Program-made: the position numbers and the translations under genes | Notes under the pieces: generated by a model | What the model was told of the DNA's origin: nothing | The model's input: the letters and a program-made list of their open reading frames with translations, nothing else | Database searches by the model: none | Assembly: GCF_900105555.1 (NCBI RefSeq) | Contig: NZ_FNTZ01000001.1 | Location: forward strand, 4,529,001 to 4,593,000 | DNA length: 64,000 nt | From: Pseudomonas coleopterorum | GTDB taxonomy: Bacteria > Pseudomonadota > Gammaproteobacteria > Pseudomonadales > Pseudomonadaceae | Direction: 5' to 3' | In this document: positions 19,672-30,013 of the stretch, piece after piece | Numbering within the stretch: position 1 is the first letter of the stretch | Layout: each line of letters starts with the position of its first letter

Positions 19672-20394
19672 TCACTCGGCCAGGGCAGCTTTCTGCAGGG
19701 CGAAGATCTCTTCCATGCCCTGCTGGGCCAGTGCCAGCATGGCGTTGAGCTCGGCCGGCTGGAACGGCGCGCCTTCGGCGGTGCCCTGCACTTCGATGAA
19801 GCCTCCGGTGCTGGTCATCACCACGTTGAGGTCGGTCTCGGCAGCGGAGTCTTCCAGGTAGTCGAGGTCCAGGACCGGTTCGCCCTGGTACATGCCCACA
19901 GAGACAGCAGCAATCATCTGCTTGAGCGGATCGCCGCCCTTCAGGCCGCCGCGCTTCTTGACCATCTTCAAGGCATCGACCAACGCCACCATGGCACCGG
20001 TGATGGACGCGGTCCGCGTGCCACCGTCGGCCTGGATGACATCGCAGTCGACGTACAGCGTGATGTCGCCCAGCTTGCTCATGTCCAGCGCAGCACGCAG
20101 CGAGCGGCCGATCAGGCGCTGGATTTCCAGGGTACGGCCGCCTTGCTTGCCACGGCTGGCTTCACGCTGGTTACGGTCGCCGGTGGCGCGCGGCAGCATG
20201 CCGTATTCGGCGGTCAACCAACCCTGGCCCTGACCCTTGAGGAAGCGCGGCACGCCGTTTTCGACGCTGACGGTGCAGATCACCTTGGTGTCGCCGAACT
20301 CTACCAAGACAGACCCTTCGGCGTGCTTGGTGTAGTTGCGAGTGATGCGGATCGAGCGGAGCTGATCGGCGGCGCGACCACTTGGACGTTTCAT
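19672..20394 (-). CDS. rph: Ribonuclease PH
   Basis: A 240-residue phosphorolytic 3'-5' exoribonuclease ([64 protein letters not shown]). It trims tRNA 3' ends using phosphate. The start at 20394 is the family's normal N-terminus; a long in-frame extension upstream is not supported. The gene is intact. It is divergent from yicC, with TATAAT on the minus strand at 20429-20434 as a likely -10. Confidence 0.97.
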   Translation of the reverse strand: MKRPSGRAADQLRSIRITRNYTKHAEGSVLVEFGDTKVICTVSVENGVPRFLKGQGQGWLTAEYGMLPRATGDRNQREASRGKQGGRTLEIQRLIGRSLRAALDMSKLGDITLYVDCDVIQADGGTRTASITGAMVALVDALKMVKKRGGLKGGDPLKQMIAAVSVGMYQGEPVLDLDYLEDSAAETDLNVVMTSTGGFIEVQGTAEGAPFQPAELNAMLALAQQGMEEIFALQKAALAE

Positions 20395-20428
20395 CGGGAT
20401 ACCTGTACTGGACTCAAATCTGGCGGGC

Positions 20429-20514
20429 ATTATAGGGCGTTCGACCATGAATTGCCCGTCCCGCCCCCGCAGATCGCGCCAGCATTGGGAGCCGGCGCCA
20501 GGTTGCGCTACAAT
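20429..20514. promoter_or_regulatory. Divergent rph / yicC promoters
   Basis: For rph the minus strand has a perfect TATAAT at 20429-20434 with no good -35. For yicC the plus strand has TTGGGA (20485-20490) and TACAAT (20509-20514), 18 bp apart. Confidence 0.5.
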
Positions 20515-20559
20515 CCCGCGCCTCGATTCATCGTCCATCGTCTGCGAGGTTTCTCCCCC

Positions 20560-21423
20560 ATGGTGCACAGCATGACCGCCTTCGCGCGTTGCGAACGAGC
20601 CGCGGCCCAAGGCACCCTGAGCTGGGAGCTACGTTCGGTCAACCATCGCTATCTGGAGCCGCATCTGCGCCTGCCCGAGGCCCTGCGCGACCTCGAAGGT
20701 TCGGTGCGCGAAGCACTGCGCCAGGGCCTGTCGCGCGGCAAGGTCGAATGCACCCTGCGCTACACCGAGGACACCAGCGGCCAACCCTTGCAGGTCGATC
20801 GCGAGCGCGCCACGCAATTGATAGCCGCCGCCGAGACCGTTGCCGCCCTGATCAAGCAGCCTGCCGCGCTCAACCCGCTGGAAGTGCTGGCTTGGCCCGG
20901 CGTGCTGGTGGCCGACGCCAGCGATCCCCAGGCTCTGAGCACGGCGGCCAACGAACTGTTCGCCCAGGCGCTGACCGAACTCAAGAATGGCCGCGTGCGC
21001 GAAGGCGCCGAACTGGCCCGGCTGATCAACGACCGGCTCGACGCCATGAGCAGCGAGGTCGCCACCTTGCGCAGCCTGGTGCCGCAGATGCTCAGCGCGC
21101 AACGGCAGAAGATCCTCGACCGCTGCGCCGACCTGCAGGCCGAACTCGACCCGCAGCGCCTGGAGCAGGAAATGGTCCTGCTGGCACAGAAAAGCGACGT
21201 GGCCGAAGAACTCGACCGCCTGACCACCCACGTCACCGAAGTGCGGCGCGTGCTCAAGGCTGGCGGCGCCGCCGGCCGACGCCTGGATTTCCTCATGCAG
21301 GAACTCAACCGCGAAGCCAACACCCTGGGCTCCAAAGCCTTCGACCCACGCAGTACGCAGGCTGCCGTCAACCTCAAGGTGTTGATCGAGCAGATGCGTG
21401 AACAAGTGCAGAACATTGAGTAA
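20560..21423 (+). CDS. yicC: YicC-family endoribonuclease
   Basis: A 287-residue YicC protein: [33 protein letters not shown] at the N-terminus and [22 protein letters not shown] at the C-terminus are the family's two conserved blocks (YicC_N and DUF1732). E. coli YicC has been reported to act in small-RNA decay. The ATG at 20560 matches the family start. It heads a same-strand run with gmk (12 bp), rpoZ and spoT. Confidence 0.93.
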   Translation: MVHSMTAFARCERAAAQGTLSWELRSVNHRYLEPHLRLPEALRDLEGSVREALRQGLSRGKVECTLRYTEDTSGQPLQVDRERATQLIAAAETVAALIKQPAALNPLEVLAWPGVLVADASDPQALSTAANELFAQALTELKNGRVREGAELARLINDRLDAMSSEVATLRSLVPQMLSAQRQKILDRCADLQAELDPQRLEQEMVLLAQKSDVAEELDRLTTHVTEVRRVLKAGGAAGRRLDFLMQELNREANTLGSKAFDPRSTQAAVNLKVLIEQMREQVQNIE

Positions 21424-22056
<633 letters not shown>

Positions 22057-22153
22057 AAACAAAGCTTCCCTAAACGCTGGTGATTTTTTAAACTATCGAG
22101 TCCGCTCGCCCATCCGGGCCGCGCGCATAATCGCATTTGCTACGAGGAAGACC

Positions 22154-22417
22154 ATGGCCCGCGTAACCGTTGAAGACTGCCTAGAACACGTGGATAACCG
22201 TTTCGAGCTGGTCATGCTCTCCACCAAACGCGCTCGCCAGCTGGCGACCGGCGGCAAAGAGCCGAAAGTGGCGTGGGAAAATGACAAGCCTACCGTGGTA
22301 GCCCTGCGTGAAATCGCCGAAGGCCTGATCGACTATGCTGCTATCGCTGAAGCTGAAATCGTTGAAGACGAACCCCTCTTCGCAGCGTTCGAAGACGAGG
22401 CCAACGAGGCCGTCTAA
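22154..22417 (+). CDS. rpoZ: RNA polymerase omega subunit
   Basis: An 87-residue omega protein ([42 protein letters not shown]). It helps beta-prime folding and forms part of a ppGpp-binding site on the polymerase. It has a GAGGAAG ribosome site and is followed 63 bp later by spoT, the conserved order. Confidence 0.97.
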   Translation: MARVTVEDCLEHVDNRFELVMLSTKRARQLATGGKEPKVAWENDKPTVVALREIAEGLIDYAAIAEAEIVEDEPLFAAFEDEANEAV

Positions 22418-22480
22418 GTCCATGCCTGGTCGACGCTGTACGGCGCGAGGTTCTATCCCACATCGGCAGGAGGTTTCCTC

Positions 22481-24592
22481 TTGCCGAGCATAGACGCCCT
22501 CGCCGATCGCTTGTCGACCTACCTCGGCAAGGAACAGGTCAACCTGGTCCGCCGAGCGTACTTCTACGCCGAACAAGCCCACGACGGCCAACGCCGTCGT
22601 AGCGGCGAAGCCTACGTCACGCACCCGCTGGCGGTGGCAGGCATTCTCGCCGACATGCACATGGACCATCAGAGCCTGATGGCGGCCATGCTGCACGATG
22701 TGATCGAAGACACCGGTATCGCCAAGGAAGCACTCAGTGCCCAGTTCGGCGAAACCGTGGCCGATCTGGTCGACGGGGTCAGTAAGCTGACCCAGATGAA
22801 CTTCGAGACCAAGGCCGAGGCTCAGGCGGAAAACTTCCAGAAGATGGCCATGGCCATGGCCCGGGACATCCGCGTGATCCTGGTCAAGCTGGCCGACCGC
22901 CTGCACAACATGCGCACCCTCGAAGTGCTGTCCGGCGAGAAGCGTCGGCGCATCGCCAAGGAAACCCTGGAAATCTACGCGCCCATCGCCAACCGGCTGG
23001 GCATGCACAACGTGCGCGTCGAATTCGAGGACCTGGGCTTCAAGGCCATGTACCCGATGCGCTCGGCGCGCATCTACCAGGCGGTCAAGCGCGCCCGCGG
23101 CAACCGCAAGGAACTGGTCAACAAGATCGAAAATTCCCTGGCCCATTGCCTCTCGGTGGATGGCATCGAGGGCGATGTCAGCGGTCGCCAGAAACACATC
23201 TATGGCATCTACAAGAAGATGCGCGGCAAGCGCCGTGCCTTCAACGAGATCATGGACGTGTACGCCTTCCGCATCGTGGTCGACAAGGTCGACACCTGCT
23301 ACCGCGTGCTGGGCGCCGTGCACAACCTGTACAAGCCCCTGCCAGGCCGCTTCAAGGACTACATCGCGATCCCCAAGGCCAACGGCTACCAGTCGCTGCA
23401 CACCACCTTGTTCGGCATGCACGGCGTACCGATCGAAATCCAGATCCGCACCCGTGAAATGGAAGAGATGGCCAACAACGGCATCGCCGCCCACTGGCTG
23501 TACAAGTCCAGCGACGACGAACAACCCAAGGGCACCCATGCCCGTGCCCGTCAGTGGGTCAAGGGTGTGCTGGAAATGCAGCAACGTGCCGGCAACTCGC
23601 TGGAATTCATCGAGAGCGTGAAGATCGATCTGTTTCCGGACGAGGTCTACGTGTTCACGCCCAAGGGCCGCATCATGGAGCTGCCCAAGGGTTCCACGGC
23701 GGTGGACTTTGCCTATGCGGTGCATACCGACGTGGGCAACAGCTGCATCGCCTGCCGCATCAACCGACGCCTGGCGCCGCTGTCCGAGCCACTGCAGAGC
23801 GGTTCGACGGTGGAAATCGTCAGCGCACCCGGCGCACGCCCCAACCCTGCCTGGCTCAACTTCGTGGTCACCGGCAAGGCCCGCACCCATATTCGCCATG
23901 CCCTGAAGCTGCAACGTCGCTCGGAATCGGTGAACCTGGGCGAACGCCTGCTGAACAAGGTGCTCAACGGTTTCGACAGCGCGCTGGACAAGATTCCCGC
24001 CGAGCGCGTTCAAGCCATGCTGGCCGAGTACCGCCTGGAGCTGATCGAAGACCTGCTCGAAGACATCGGCCTGGGCAACCGCATGGCCTATGTCGTGGCG
24101 CGACGCCTGCTGGCGACCGATGGCGGCGAGCAGTTGCCCAGCCCCGAAGGGCCGCTGGCCATTCGCGGTACCGAGGGCCTGGTGCTCAGCTATGCCAAAT
24201 GCTGCACGCCCATCCCCGGCGATCCGATCGTGGGTCACCTGTCGGCGGGCAAGGGCATGGTTGTTCACCTGGAAAACTGCCGCAACATCAGCGAAATCCG
24301 CCACAACCCGGAAAAATGCATCCAGCTGGGCTGGGCCAAGGACGTCACCGGCGAGTTCAATGTCGAGCTGCGTGTGGAGCTCGAACACCAGCGCGGTCTG
24401 ATCGCGTTGCTGGCCAGCAGCGTCAACGCCGCCGACGGCAACATCGAGAAGATCAGCATGGACGAACGCGATGGCCGCATCAGCGTGGTCCAGCTGGTGG
24501 TCAGCGTGCACGATCGCGTCCACCTGGCCCGTGTCATCAAGAAACTGCGCGCCCTGGCTGGCGTCACCCGCCTCACGCGCGTGCGGGCCTGA
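22481..24592 (+). CDS. spoT: Bifunctional (p)ppGpp synthetase/hydrolase SpoT
   Basis: A 703-residue RelA/SpoT homologue. The hydrolase HD motif is intact ([10 protein letters not shown], near residue 72), followed by the synthetase domain (about 230-350; [20 protein letters not shown]), a TGS domain (about 382-445; [21 protein letters not shown]), a helical/CC region and a C-terminal ACT domain (about 625-700). It breaks down and makes ppGpp. The start is a TTG at 22481, convincingly set by a perfect AGGAGG 7-8 bases upstream, where no ATG is available. Confidence 0.97.
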   Translation: MPSIDALADRLSTYLGKEQVNLVRRAYFYAEQAHDGQRRRSGEAYVTHPLAVAGILADMHMDHQSLMAAMLHDVIEDTGIAKEALSAQFGETVADLVDGVSKLTQMNFETKAEAQAENFQKMAMAMARDIRVILVKLADRLHNMRTLEVLSGEKRRRIAKETLEIYAPIANRLGMHNVRVEFEDLGFKAMYPMRSARIYQAVKRARGNRKELVNKIENSLAHCLSVDGIEGDVSGRQKHIYGIYKKMRGKRRAFNEIMDVYAFRIVVDKVDTCYRVLGAVHNLYKPLPGRFKDYIAIPKANGYQSLHTTLFGMHGVPIEIQIRTREMEEMANNGIAAHWLYKSSDDEQPKGTHARARQWVKGVLEMQQRAGNSLEFIESVKIDLFPDEVYVFTPKGRIMELPKGSTAVDFAYAVHTDVGNSCIACRINRRLAPLSEPLQSGSTVEIVSAPGARPNPAWLNFVVTGKARTHIRHALKLQRRSESVNLGERLLNKVLNGFDSALDKIPAERVQAMLAEYRLELIEDLLEDIGLGNRMAYVVARRLLATDGGEQLPSPEGPLAIRGTEGLVLSYAKCCTPIPGDPIVGHLSAGKGMVVHLENCRNISEIRHNPEKCIQLGWAKDVTGEFNVELRVELEHQRGLIALLASSVNAADGNIEKISMDERDGRISVVQLVVSVHDRVHLARVIKKLRALAGVTRLTRVRA

Positions 24593-24623
24593 GGCGCGGA
24601 ACCTTCATTTCAAGGAGCTGTTC

Positions 24624-25004
24624 ATGACCAAGACCGTAATCACCAGCGACAAGGCCCCGGCTGCCATCGGTACCTACTCCCAGGCCATCAAGGCAGGCAA
24701 TACCGTCTACATGTCCGGCCAGATTCCACTGGACCCTGCCACCATGGAGCTGGTCGAAGGCTTCGAGGCTCAGACCGTGCAGGTGTTCGAGAACCTCAAG
24801 TCAGTGGCAGAGGCTGCCGGCGGTTCGTTCAAGGACATCGTCAAGCTCAACATCTTCCTGACCGATCTGAGCCACTTCGCCACCGTCAACGAAGTGATGG
24901 GCCGCTACTTCCAGCAGCCTTACCCTGCCCGCGCCGCCATTGGCGTCGCTGCCCTGCCCAAAGGCGCGCAGGTTGAAATGGACGCTATCCTGGTCATCGA
25001 ATAA
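24624..25004 (+). CDS. ridA: RidA family reactive-intermediate deaminase
   Basis: A 126-residue YjgF/YER057c/UK114 protein: [31 protein letters not shown], and the C-terminal block [23 protein letters not shown] with the imine-binding Arg. It hydrolyses 2-aminoacrylate and related enamines released by PLP enzymes. An AAGGAG lies 7 bases before the ATG. It follows spoT by 31 bp, the usual order in gammaproteobacteria. Confidence 0.96.
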   Translation: MTKTVITSDKAPAAIGTYSQAIKAGNTVYMSGQIPLDPATMELVEGFEAQTVQVFENLKSVAEAAGGSFKDIVKLNIFLTDLSHFATVNEVMGRYFQQPYPARAAIGVAALPKGAQVEMDAILVIE

Positions 25005-25063
25005 GCCGCCCCGCGCGCTGCGGCAATCGTCTGCAGCGCCATTCGCCAGCAAGGACTTCCTTC

Positions 25064-25798
25064 ATGCGTCACGCGCTCGCCCTATCTCTGGCCGCCCTGC
25101 TTCTGGGCGGCTGCGCCAGCCACGAAAACGTCGACCCCAACGGCGTCTGGATCAATCAGAAAGCCATCGATGCCGCCGCCAAGGGCGCAAGCCTGCGCCA
25201 GGCGCTGTTGGCCAACGGCCCGACACTGGAATGGTCGATCGACACCGTGGCCGGTCAGGCTCGTTTCAGCAATGGCTTCGAAGAGGGTGAAGGCAAGCTG
25301 GTGCCCCAGGCCGATGGCCAGTTCAAGGTGGACTTCTACGGCAACGGTGAAGACACCCTGAAAATCGACGGCGATACCCTGCAACAAGCAGCGAGCGATA
25401 ACGCCCCGGTGCAAACGTTCAGCAAGTCGGCCACCCCAGCGCGTGCGGACACGCCGGTGGGCGCGACCTTCGAGCAGGCGCTGTACACCGCCTACATGGG
25501 CGGCGACTGGAAAGTCGTCGAGGGCCCGGGCCAGGGCGGCGTGGCTCATTTCCTGCCCGACGGACGCATCGATGGCCTGGCGGGCCTGGATCGCTACGCG
25601 TTGTGCCTGGCGGGCGACTGCGCGGCCATGAGCGGCGAGTTCGACAGCATGTGGCTGGAACAGCAACAGCGCGGCAATGCCTTCATCTTCCGCCGCAAGG
25701 GCAATCAGCTGGAAATCCTCCAGGCGCTCAACCAGGCCCAGGACGATGAAATGCCCAACCTGGTCCCAGGCACCCGGCGCTGGTTGCTCAGCAAGTAG
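25064..25798 (+). CDS. Predicted lipoprotein of unknown function
   Basis: A 244-residue protein with a clear lipoprotein signal (MRHALALSLAALLLGGCASH; lipobox LGGC, mature Cys at 17). The rest is rich in beta-strand-like stretches: an ETLKIDG-like lipocalin/META-style repeat (FKVDFYGNGEDTLKIDGDTL), and a second half with FLPDGRIDGLAGLDRYALCLAGDCAAM carrying a probable Cys-Cys pair and LEILQALNQ near the end. I do not recognise a named family. It follows ridA by 59 bp and converges with the epimerase gene. Confidence 0.8.
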   Translation: MRHALALSLAALLLGGCASHENVDPNGVWINQKAIDAAAKGASLRQALLANGPTLEWSIDTVAGQARFSNGFEEGEGKLVPQADGQFKVDFYGNGEDTLKIDGDTLQQAASDNAPVQTFSKSATPARADTPVGATFEQALYTAYMGGDWKVVEGPGQGGVAHFLPDGRIDGLAGLDRYALCLAGDCAAMSGEFDSMWLEQQQRGNAFIFRRKGNQLEILQALNQAQDDEMPNLVPGTRRWLLSK

Positions 25799-25816
25799 CA
25801 CCGGGACGAGGCGAGG

Positions 25817-26668
25817 CTACCGGCTCAGCAAGGCTGCATACCCTTCCCGATAGGTGGGGTACTGCGGCGTCCAGCCCAAGGCGCGTGCACGCGCATTGCT
25901 GCAGCGCTTGGAACCGGTGCGGCGGATGCTCTGGGTCTGCGAGCGCTGGGTGACGTCCAGATACGTGCGCAGCCAATCCACCACCTCGTGCAACGGGGCC
26001 GGGGCATCGTCGACGCCTATGTAGCAATCATCCAGCCCGACGCCCCGAGCATCCGCTTCCAGCAGAAACGTCAAAAGCCCAGCGGCATCGTCGGCATGAA
26101 TGCGGTTGCCGTACAGCGGCGGCTGCGACGCGACCTGATAACCCTCGCGTACCTGCCCAGCCAGACGCTCGCGCCCGGGCCCATAGATGCCGGTCAGGCG
26201 CACGACGGTCGCCGGTTCAGGCGCGCTCAATGCCAGTTGCTCGGCTTCGAGCATCAGGCGCCCGGAAAACCCGCTGGGCGTTACCGGCGAGGTCTCATCG
26301 ACCCATTCCCCTTCGCTCTGTCCATACACGCTACTGCTGGAGACGAAGAACAGGCGTCTGGGCGTCTGCCGGTGCTCTGCCAGCCAGCTCAATACATGGC
26401 GCAAGCCGTCGACATAGGCGGCTTGATAGCCCGGCTCGTCGTGTTGCGTGGCGGCCACGCAATACAGCAGGTAATCCACGGGCTCGCGTGGCCAGGCCTC
26501 GGGGCACTGCGCCTGGTGCAGGTCGGCAGCGACGCCGAGCACACCGTCAGGCAACTGCTCGATGTGCCGACGCAGACCGTGCACGCGCCAGTTCGACGCC
26601 AGCAGGCGGCGTGCGACGCGGCTGCCGATATCGCCGCAACCGGCGATCAATACAGTGGGTGAAGTCAT
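25817..26668 (-). CDS. NAD(P)-dependent SDR epimerase/dehydratase (YeeZ-like)
   Basis: A 283-residue extended SDR protein: TVLIAGCGDIGSRVARRLLA (Rossmann glycine motif), FVSSSSVYGQSEGEWVDE (active-site Ser and YxxxS/K region) and VRLTGIYGPGRERL. It resembles YeeZ/YbjT-type NAD-dependent epimerases; the catalytic Tyr-Lys pair is degenerate (VYGQS), so substrate and even activity are uncertain. The ATG at 26668 has AGGAG 8 bases upstream. Confidence 0.8.
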   Translation of the reverse strand: MTSPTVLIAGCGDIGSRVARRLLASNWRVHGLRRHIEQLPDGVLGVAADLHQAQCPEAWPREPVDYLLYCVAATQHDEPGYQAAYVDGLRHVLSWLAEHRQTPRRLFFVSSSSVYGQSEGEWVDETSPVTPSGFSGRLMLEAEQLALSAPEPATVVRLTGIYGPGRERLAGQVREGYQVASQPPLYGNRIHADDAAGLLTFLLEADARGVGLDDCYIGVDDAPAPLHEVVDWLRTYLDVTQRSQTQSIRRTGSKRCSNARARALGWTPQYPTYREGYAALLSR

Positions 26669-26724
26669 GCGCAAGGCTCCTGAAAGTCAGGCACCGAGCC
26701 TACCCTTAGCCGAGGTTTTGCGGC

Positions 26725-26790
26725 CAGTGGTATTAAATAAGTTACATTATTACTTTTGCTAACAAGAATTACTTGCAATAATACCGCCCC
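26725..26790 (+). promoter_or_regulatory. AT-rich exbB promoter region, possible Fur control
   Basis: An unusually AT-rich stretch precedes exbB-exbD-tonB and contains imperfect dyads such as CAAGAATTACTTG. This operon is normally Fur-regulated, so a Fur site is expected here, but I cannot match the 19-bp consensus well. Confidence 0.35.
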
Positions 26791-26864
26791 AATCTGTTCT
26801 CGGTCTTTCGCGAGGCCTTGAAGAACGTGCACCCCTTTTCTTTCTCTTCTCAGGTCCGGCCAGC

Positions 26865-27824
26865 ATGATTCGCAAACACCCTTCCGCTTCGCCAAGCCAG
26901 CCACGCGCGTGGAGTGCCATTGCAGCGTTGCTGCTGGGCCTGGCCATCGCTCCGCTGACATTCGCCGACGCCACTGCGCCGAGCAATGCACCTGCCAGTA
27001 ACGCGACTGCAGCGCCTGCGCAAGCCGCACCGGCATCGCAGCCCGCCGCCACGCCTGCACCGAGCGCCGATCAACCCGCGCCGGCCGAACAGGCGCTGGC
27101 CGAAGACACCACCCTGGGCATGGGTCACGACCTGTCGCCGTGGGGCATGTACCAGAACGCGGACATCGTGGTGAAGGCCGTGATGATCGGCCTGGCCATC
27201 GCCTCGATCATCACCTGGACCATCTGGATCGCCAAGGGCTTCGAGCTGCTGGGCGCCAAGCGTCGCCTCAAGGGTGAAATCGCCGCGCTGAAGAAAGCCG
27301 CCACCCTCAAGCAGGCGAGCGAAACCGCGTCGCGCAAAGGCACCCTGGCCAACCTGCTGGTGCACGATGCCCTCGAAGAGATGCACCTGTCGGCCAACGC
27401 GCGCGAACGTGAAGGCATCAAGGAGCGGGTCAGCTTCCGTCTCGAGCGTCTGGTCGCCGCCTGCGGTCGCAACATGAGCATGGGCACCGGCGTGCTGGCC
27501 ACCATCGGTTCCACCGCGCCCTTCGTCGGCCTGTTCGGCACCGTGTGGGGCATCATGAACAGCTTCATCGGCATCGCCAAGACCCAGACCACCAACCTCG
27601 CCGTGGTCGCACCCGGCATCGCCGAAGCCCTGCTTGCCACCGCACTGGGCCTGGTCGCGGCCATCCCGGCAGTGGTCATCTACAACGTCTTCGCCCGCTC
27701 CATCGCCGGCTACAAGGCGCAGGTCTCGGACGCTTCGGCACAAGTGCTGCTGCTGGTCAGCCGTGACCTCGATCACCAGCCAGGCGAGCGCGCAGCTCAG
27801 CCGCAGATGGTCAAGGTGGGCTGA
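26865..27824 (+). CDS. exbB: TonB-system energy transducer ExbB
   Basis: A 319-residue ExbB of the long type: a cleavable-looking signal (ending PLTFADA), an Ala/Pro-rich periplasmic segment to about residue 85, a first helix near 103-123 (ADIVVKAVMIGLAIASIITW) and two further helices in the MotA/TolQ core (GVLATIGSTAPFVGLFGTVWGIM and [26 protein letters not shown]). With ExbD it uses the proton gradient to energise TonB. It starts the exbB-exbD-tonB operon. Confidence 0.95.
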   Translation: MIRKHPSASPSQPRAWSAIAALLLGLAIAPLTFADATAPSNAPASNATAAPAQAAPASQPAATPAPSADQPAPAEQALAEDTTLGMGHDLSPWGMYQNADIVVKAVMIGLAIASIITWTIWIAKGFELLGAKRRLKGEIAALKKAATLKQASETASRKGTLANLLVHDALEEMHLSANAREREGIKERVSFRLERLVAACGRNMSMGTGVLATIGSTAPFVGLFGTVWGIMNSFIGIAKTQTTNLAVVAPGIAEALLATALGLVAAIPAVVIYNVFARSIAGYKAQVSDASAQVLLLVSRDLDHQPGERAAQPQMVKVG

Positions 27825-27827
27825 CCT

Positions 27828-28249
<422 letters not shown>

Positions 28250-28253
<4 letters not shown>

Positions 28254-28993
28254 TCACGACGCGCCAGAAAACGACGCGTTATGTTGCCAGCCTGGCGGTC
28301 GTCCTCGGCGTGCACGCTGCGGCCATCGTGGTTGCCCTGAACTGGCCCGCGCCGCAGCCCATCGAGCTGCCGCCGCAGGCCATGATGGTGGAGATGGCGC
28401 CGCTGCCCGAACCGGCACCCCCTCCGCCGCCGCAGGTCGTCACGCCGCCGCCACCGCCCGAGCCGGTGGTCGAGGACCCATTGCCCAAGCTGGCGGAAGC
28501 GCCCAAGCCGACGATCTCGGTGCCCAAGCCGACGCCGCCCAAGCCCAAACCAAAACCGCAGCCGCCCAAGGTCGAGAAGAAACCCGAGCCGCCCAAGGAG
28601 CAGCCGCCGGCCGAGCAGACCGTCGACAGCCGTCCGGCGCCGCCACAACCGGCCAAGCCGGCAGCGCCTGCGCCCAGTCCGCCGTCCAACAGCAATGCGC
28701 TGCCCAGCTGGCAGGGCGATCTGCTGCGCCATCTGGCCAAGTACAAGAAGTATCCGGAGGACGCGCGTCGTCGCGGTATGACCGGGGTTAACCGCTTGCG
28801 CTTCGTGGTGGATGCCGAAGGCCGGGTACTGTCGTACTCCCTGGCAGGAGGTTCGGGCAGCGCGGCACTGGACCGCGCGACCATGGAGATGATCCGTCGG
28901 GCGCAACCGCTGCCCAAGCCACCGGCCGAGATTCTGGTCAATGGCAGCCTGGAAGTGGTCGCGCCCTTCGTTTACTCGCTGGACAAGCGCTGA
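28250..28993 (+). CDS. tonB: TonB energy-transducing protein
   Basis: A 247-residue TonB: an N-terminal membrane anchor (YVASLAVVLGVHAAAIVVAL, including the conserved Ser-His positions), a long Pro/Lys/Glu-rich spacer (about 35-145) and the C-terminal TonB domain (LLRHLAKYKKYPEDARRRGM to PFVYSL). It transmits energy to outer-membrane siderophore, haem and B12 receptors. It is the last gene of the operon. Confidence 0.96.
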
Positions 28994-29025
28994 TTCGCAT
29001 AATTTGATGCGTTTCAGCGCCGTTG

Positions 29026-29088
29026 ATAACGTGCGTCTATCGGTTGCAGCCGCTATGCTGGGCTCGCAACTTCATGGACGCACGTTAT
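29026..29088. promoter_or_regulatory. Perfect 12-bp inverted repeat across the oxyR promoter and start codon
   Basis: ATAACGTGCGTC at 29026-29037 is exactly mirrored by GACGCACGTTAT at 29077-29088, which includes the first two bases of the oxyR ATG. Between them is a possible -10 (TATGCT). ATAA-N7-CTAT at 29026-29040 also fits half of the OxyR consensus, so autoregulation is plausible. Confidence 0.55.
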
Positions 29089-30013
29089 GACCCTCACAGA
29101 ATTGCGCTACATCGTTACCCTGGCTCAGGAGCAACACTTCGGCCACGCGGCCGAGCGCTGCCATGTCAGCCAGCCCACTCTCTCGGTCGGCGTCAAGAAG
29201 CTCGAGGACGAGCTCGGCGTGCTGATCTTCGAGCGCAGCAAGAGCGCCGTACGCCTGACCCCGGTCGGCGAAGGCATCGTGGCTCAGGCACAGAAGGTGC
29301 TCGAACAGGCCCAGGGTATCCGCGAGCTGGCTCAGGCCGGCAAGAACCAGCTCACTGCCCCGCTCAAGGTCGGCGCCATCTATACCGTCGGCCCGTACCT
29401 GTTCCCACACCTCATCCCGCAACTGCACCGCGTGGCGCCGCAGATGCCGCTGTACATCGAGGAAAACTTCACTCACATCCTGCGCGACAAGCTGCGCAAT
29501 GGTGAGCTGGACGCGGTGATCATCGCCCTGCCGTTCAACGAAGCCGATGTACTGACCCTGCCGCTCTATGACGAGCCGTTCTACGTGCTGATGCCTGCGG
29601 ATCACCCCTGGACGCGCAAGGAAACCATCGATTCGGGCCTGCTCAACGACAAGAGCCTGCTGCTGCTGGGTGAAGGTCACTGTTTCCGTGATCAGGTTCT
29701 GGAAGCCTGCCCGACCCTGACCAAGGGCTCGGAAGGCGCCAAGCACACCACCGTCGAATCCAGCTCGCTGGAAACCATCCGGCACATGGTTGCGTCCGGC
29801 CTGGGTGTTTCGATCCTGCCGTTGTCGGCCGTCGACAGCCATCATTATGCGCCTGGCGTCATCGAAGTCCGGCCACTGACCCCACCGACCCCGTTCCGCA
29901 CCGTGGCGATCGCCTGGCGCGCCAGCTTTCCGCGGCCCAAGGCCATCGAGATCCTCGCCGATTCGATCCGTCTGTGCTCGGTGGCCAAACCGGTGGGCCG
30001 CGACGCGCCATGA
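29087..30013 (+). CDS. oxyR: Hydrogen peroxide-sensing LysR regulator OxyR
   Basis: A 308-residue LysR protein starting MTLTELRYIVTLAQEQHFGHAAERCHVSQPTLSV. The two redox cysteines fall exactly at 199 and 208 in GEGHCFRDQVLEACP, as in E. coli OxyR, so it is the true peroxide sensor and not a general LysR. It activates catalase and alkyl-hydroperoxide reductase genes. It overlaps recG by 4 bp (ATGA), the oxyR-recG order seen in pseudomonads. Confidence 0.97.
   Translation: MTLTELRYIVTLAQEQHFGHAAERCHVSQPTLSVGVKKLEDELGVLIFERSKSAVRLTPVGEGIVAQAQKVLEQAQGIRELAQAGKNQLTAPLKVGAIYTVGPYLFPHLIPQLHRVAPQMPLYIEENFTHILRDKLRNGELDAVIIALPFNEADVLTLPLYDEPFYVLMPADHPWTRKETIDSGLLNDKSLLLLGEGHCFRDQVLEACPTLTKGSEGAKHTTVESSSLETIRHMVASGLGVSILPLSAVDSHHYAPGVIEVRPLTPPTPFRTVAIAWRASFPRPKAIEILADSIRLCSVAKPVGRDAP

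Noticed and set aside
22181..24523. 780-codon antisense frame opposite spoT
   Set aside because: Shadow frame; spoT is certain.
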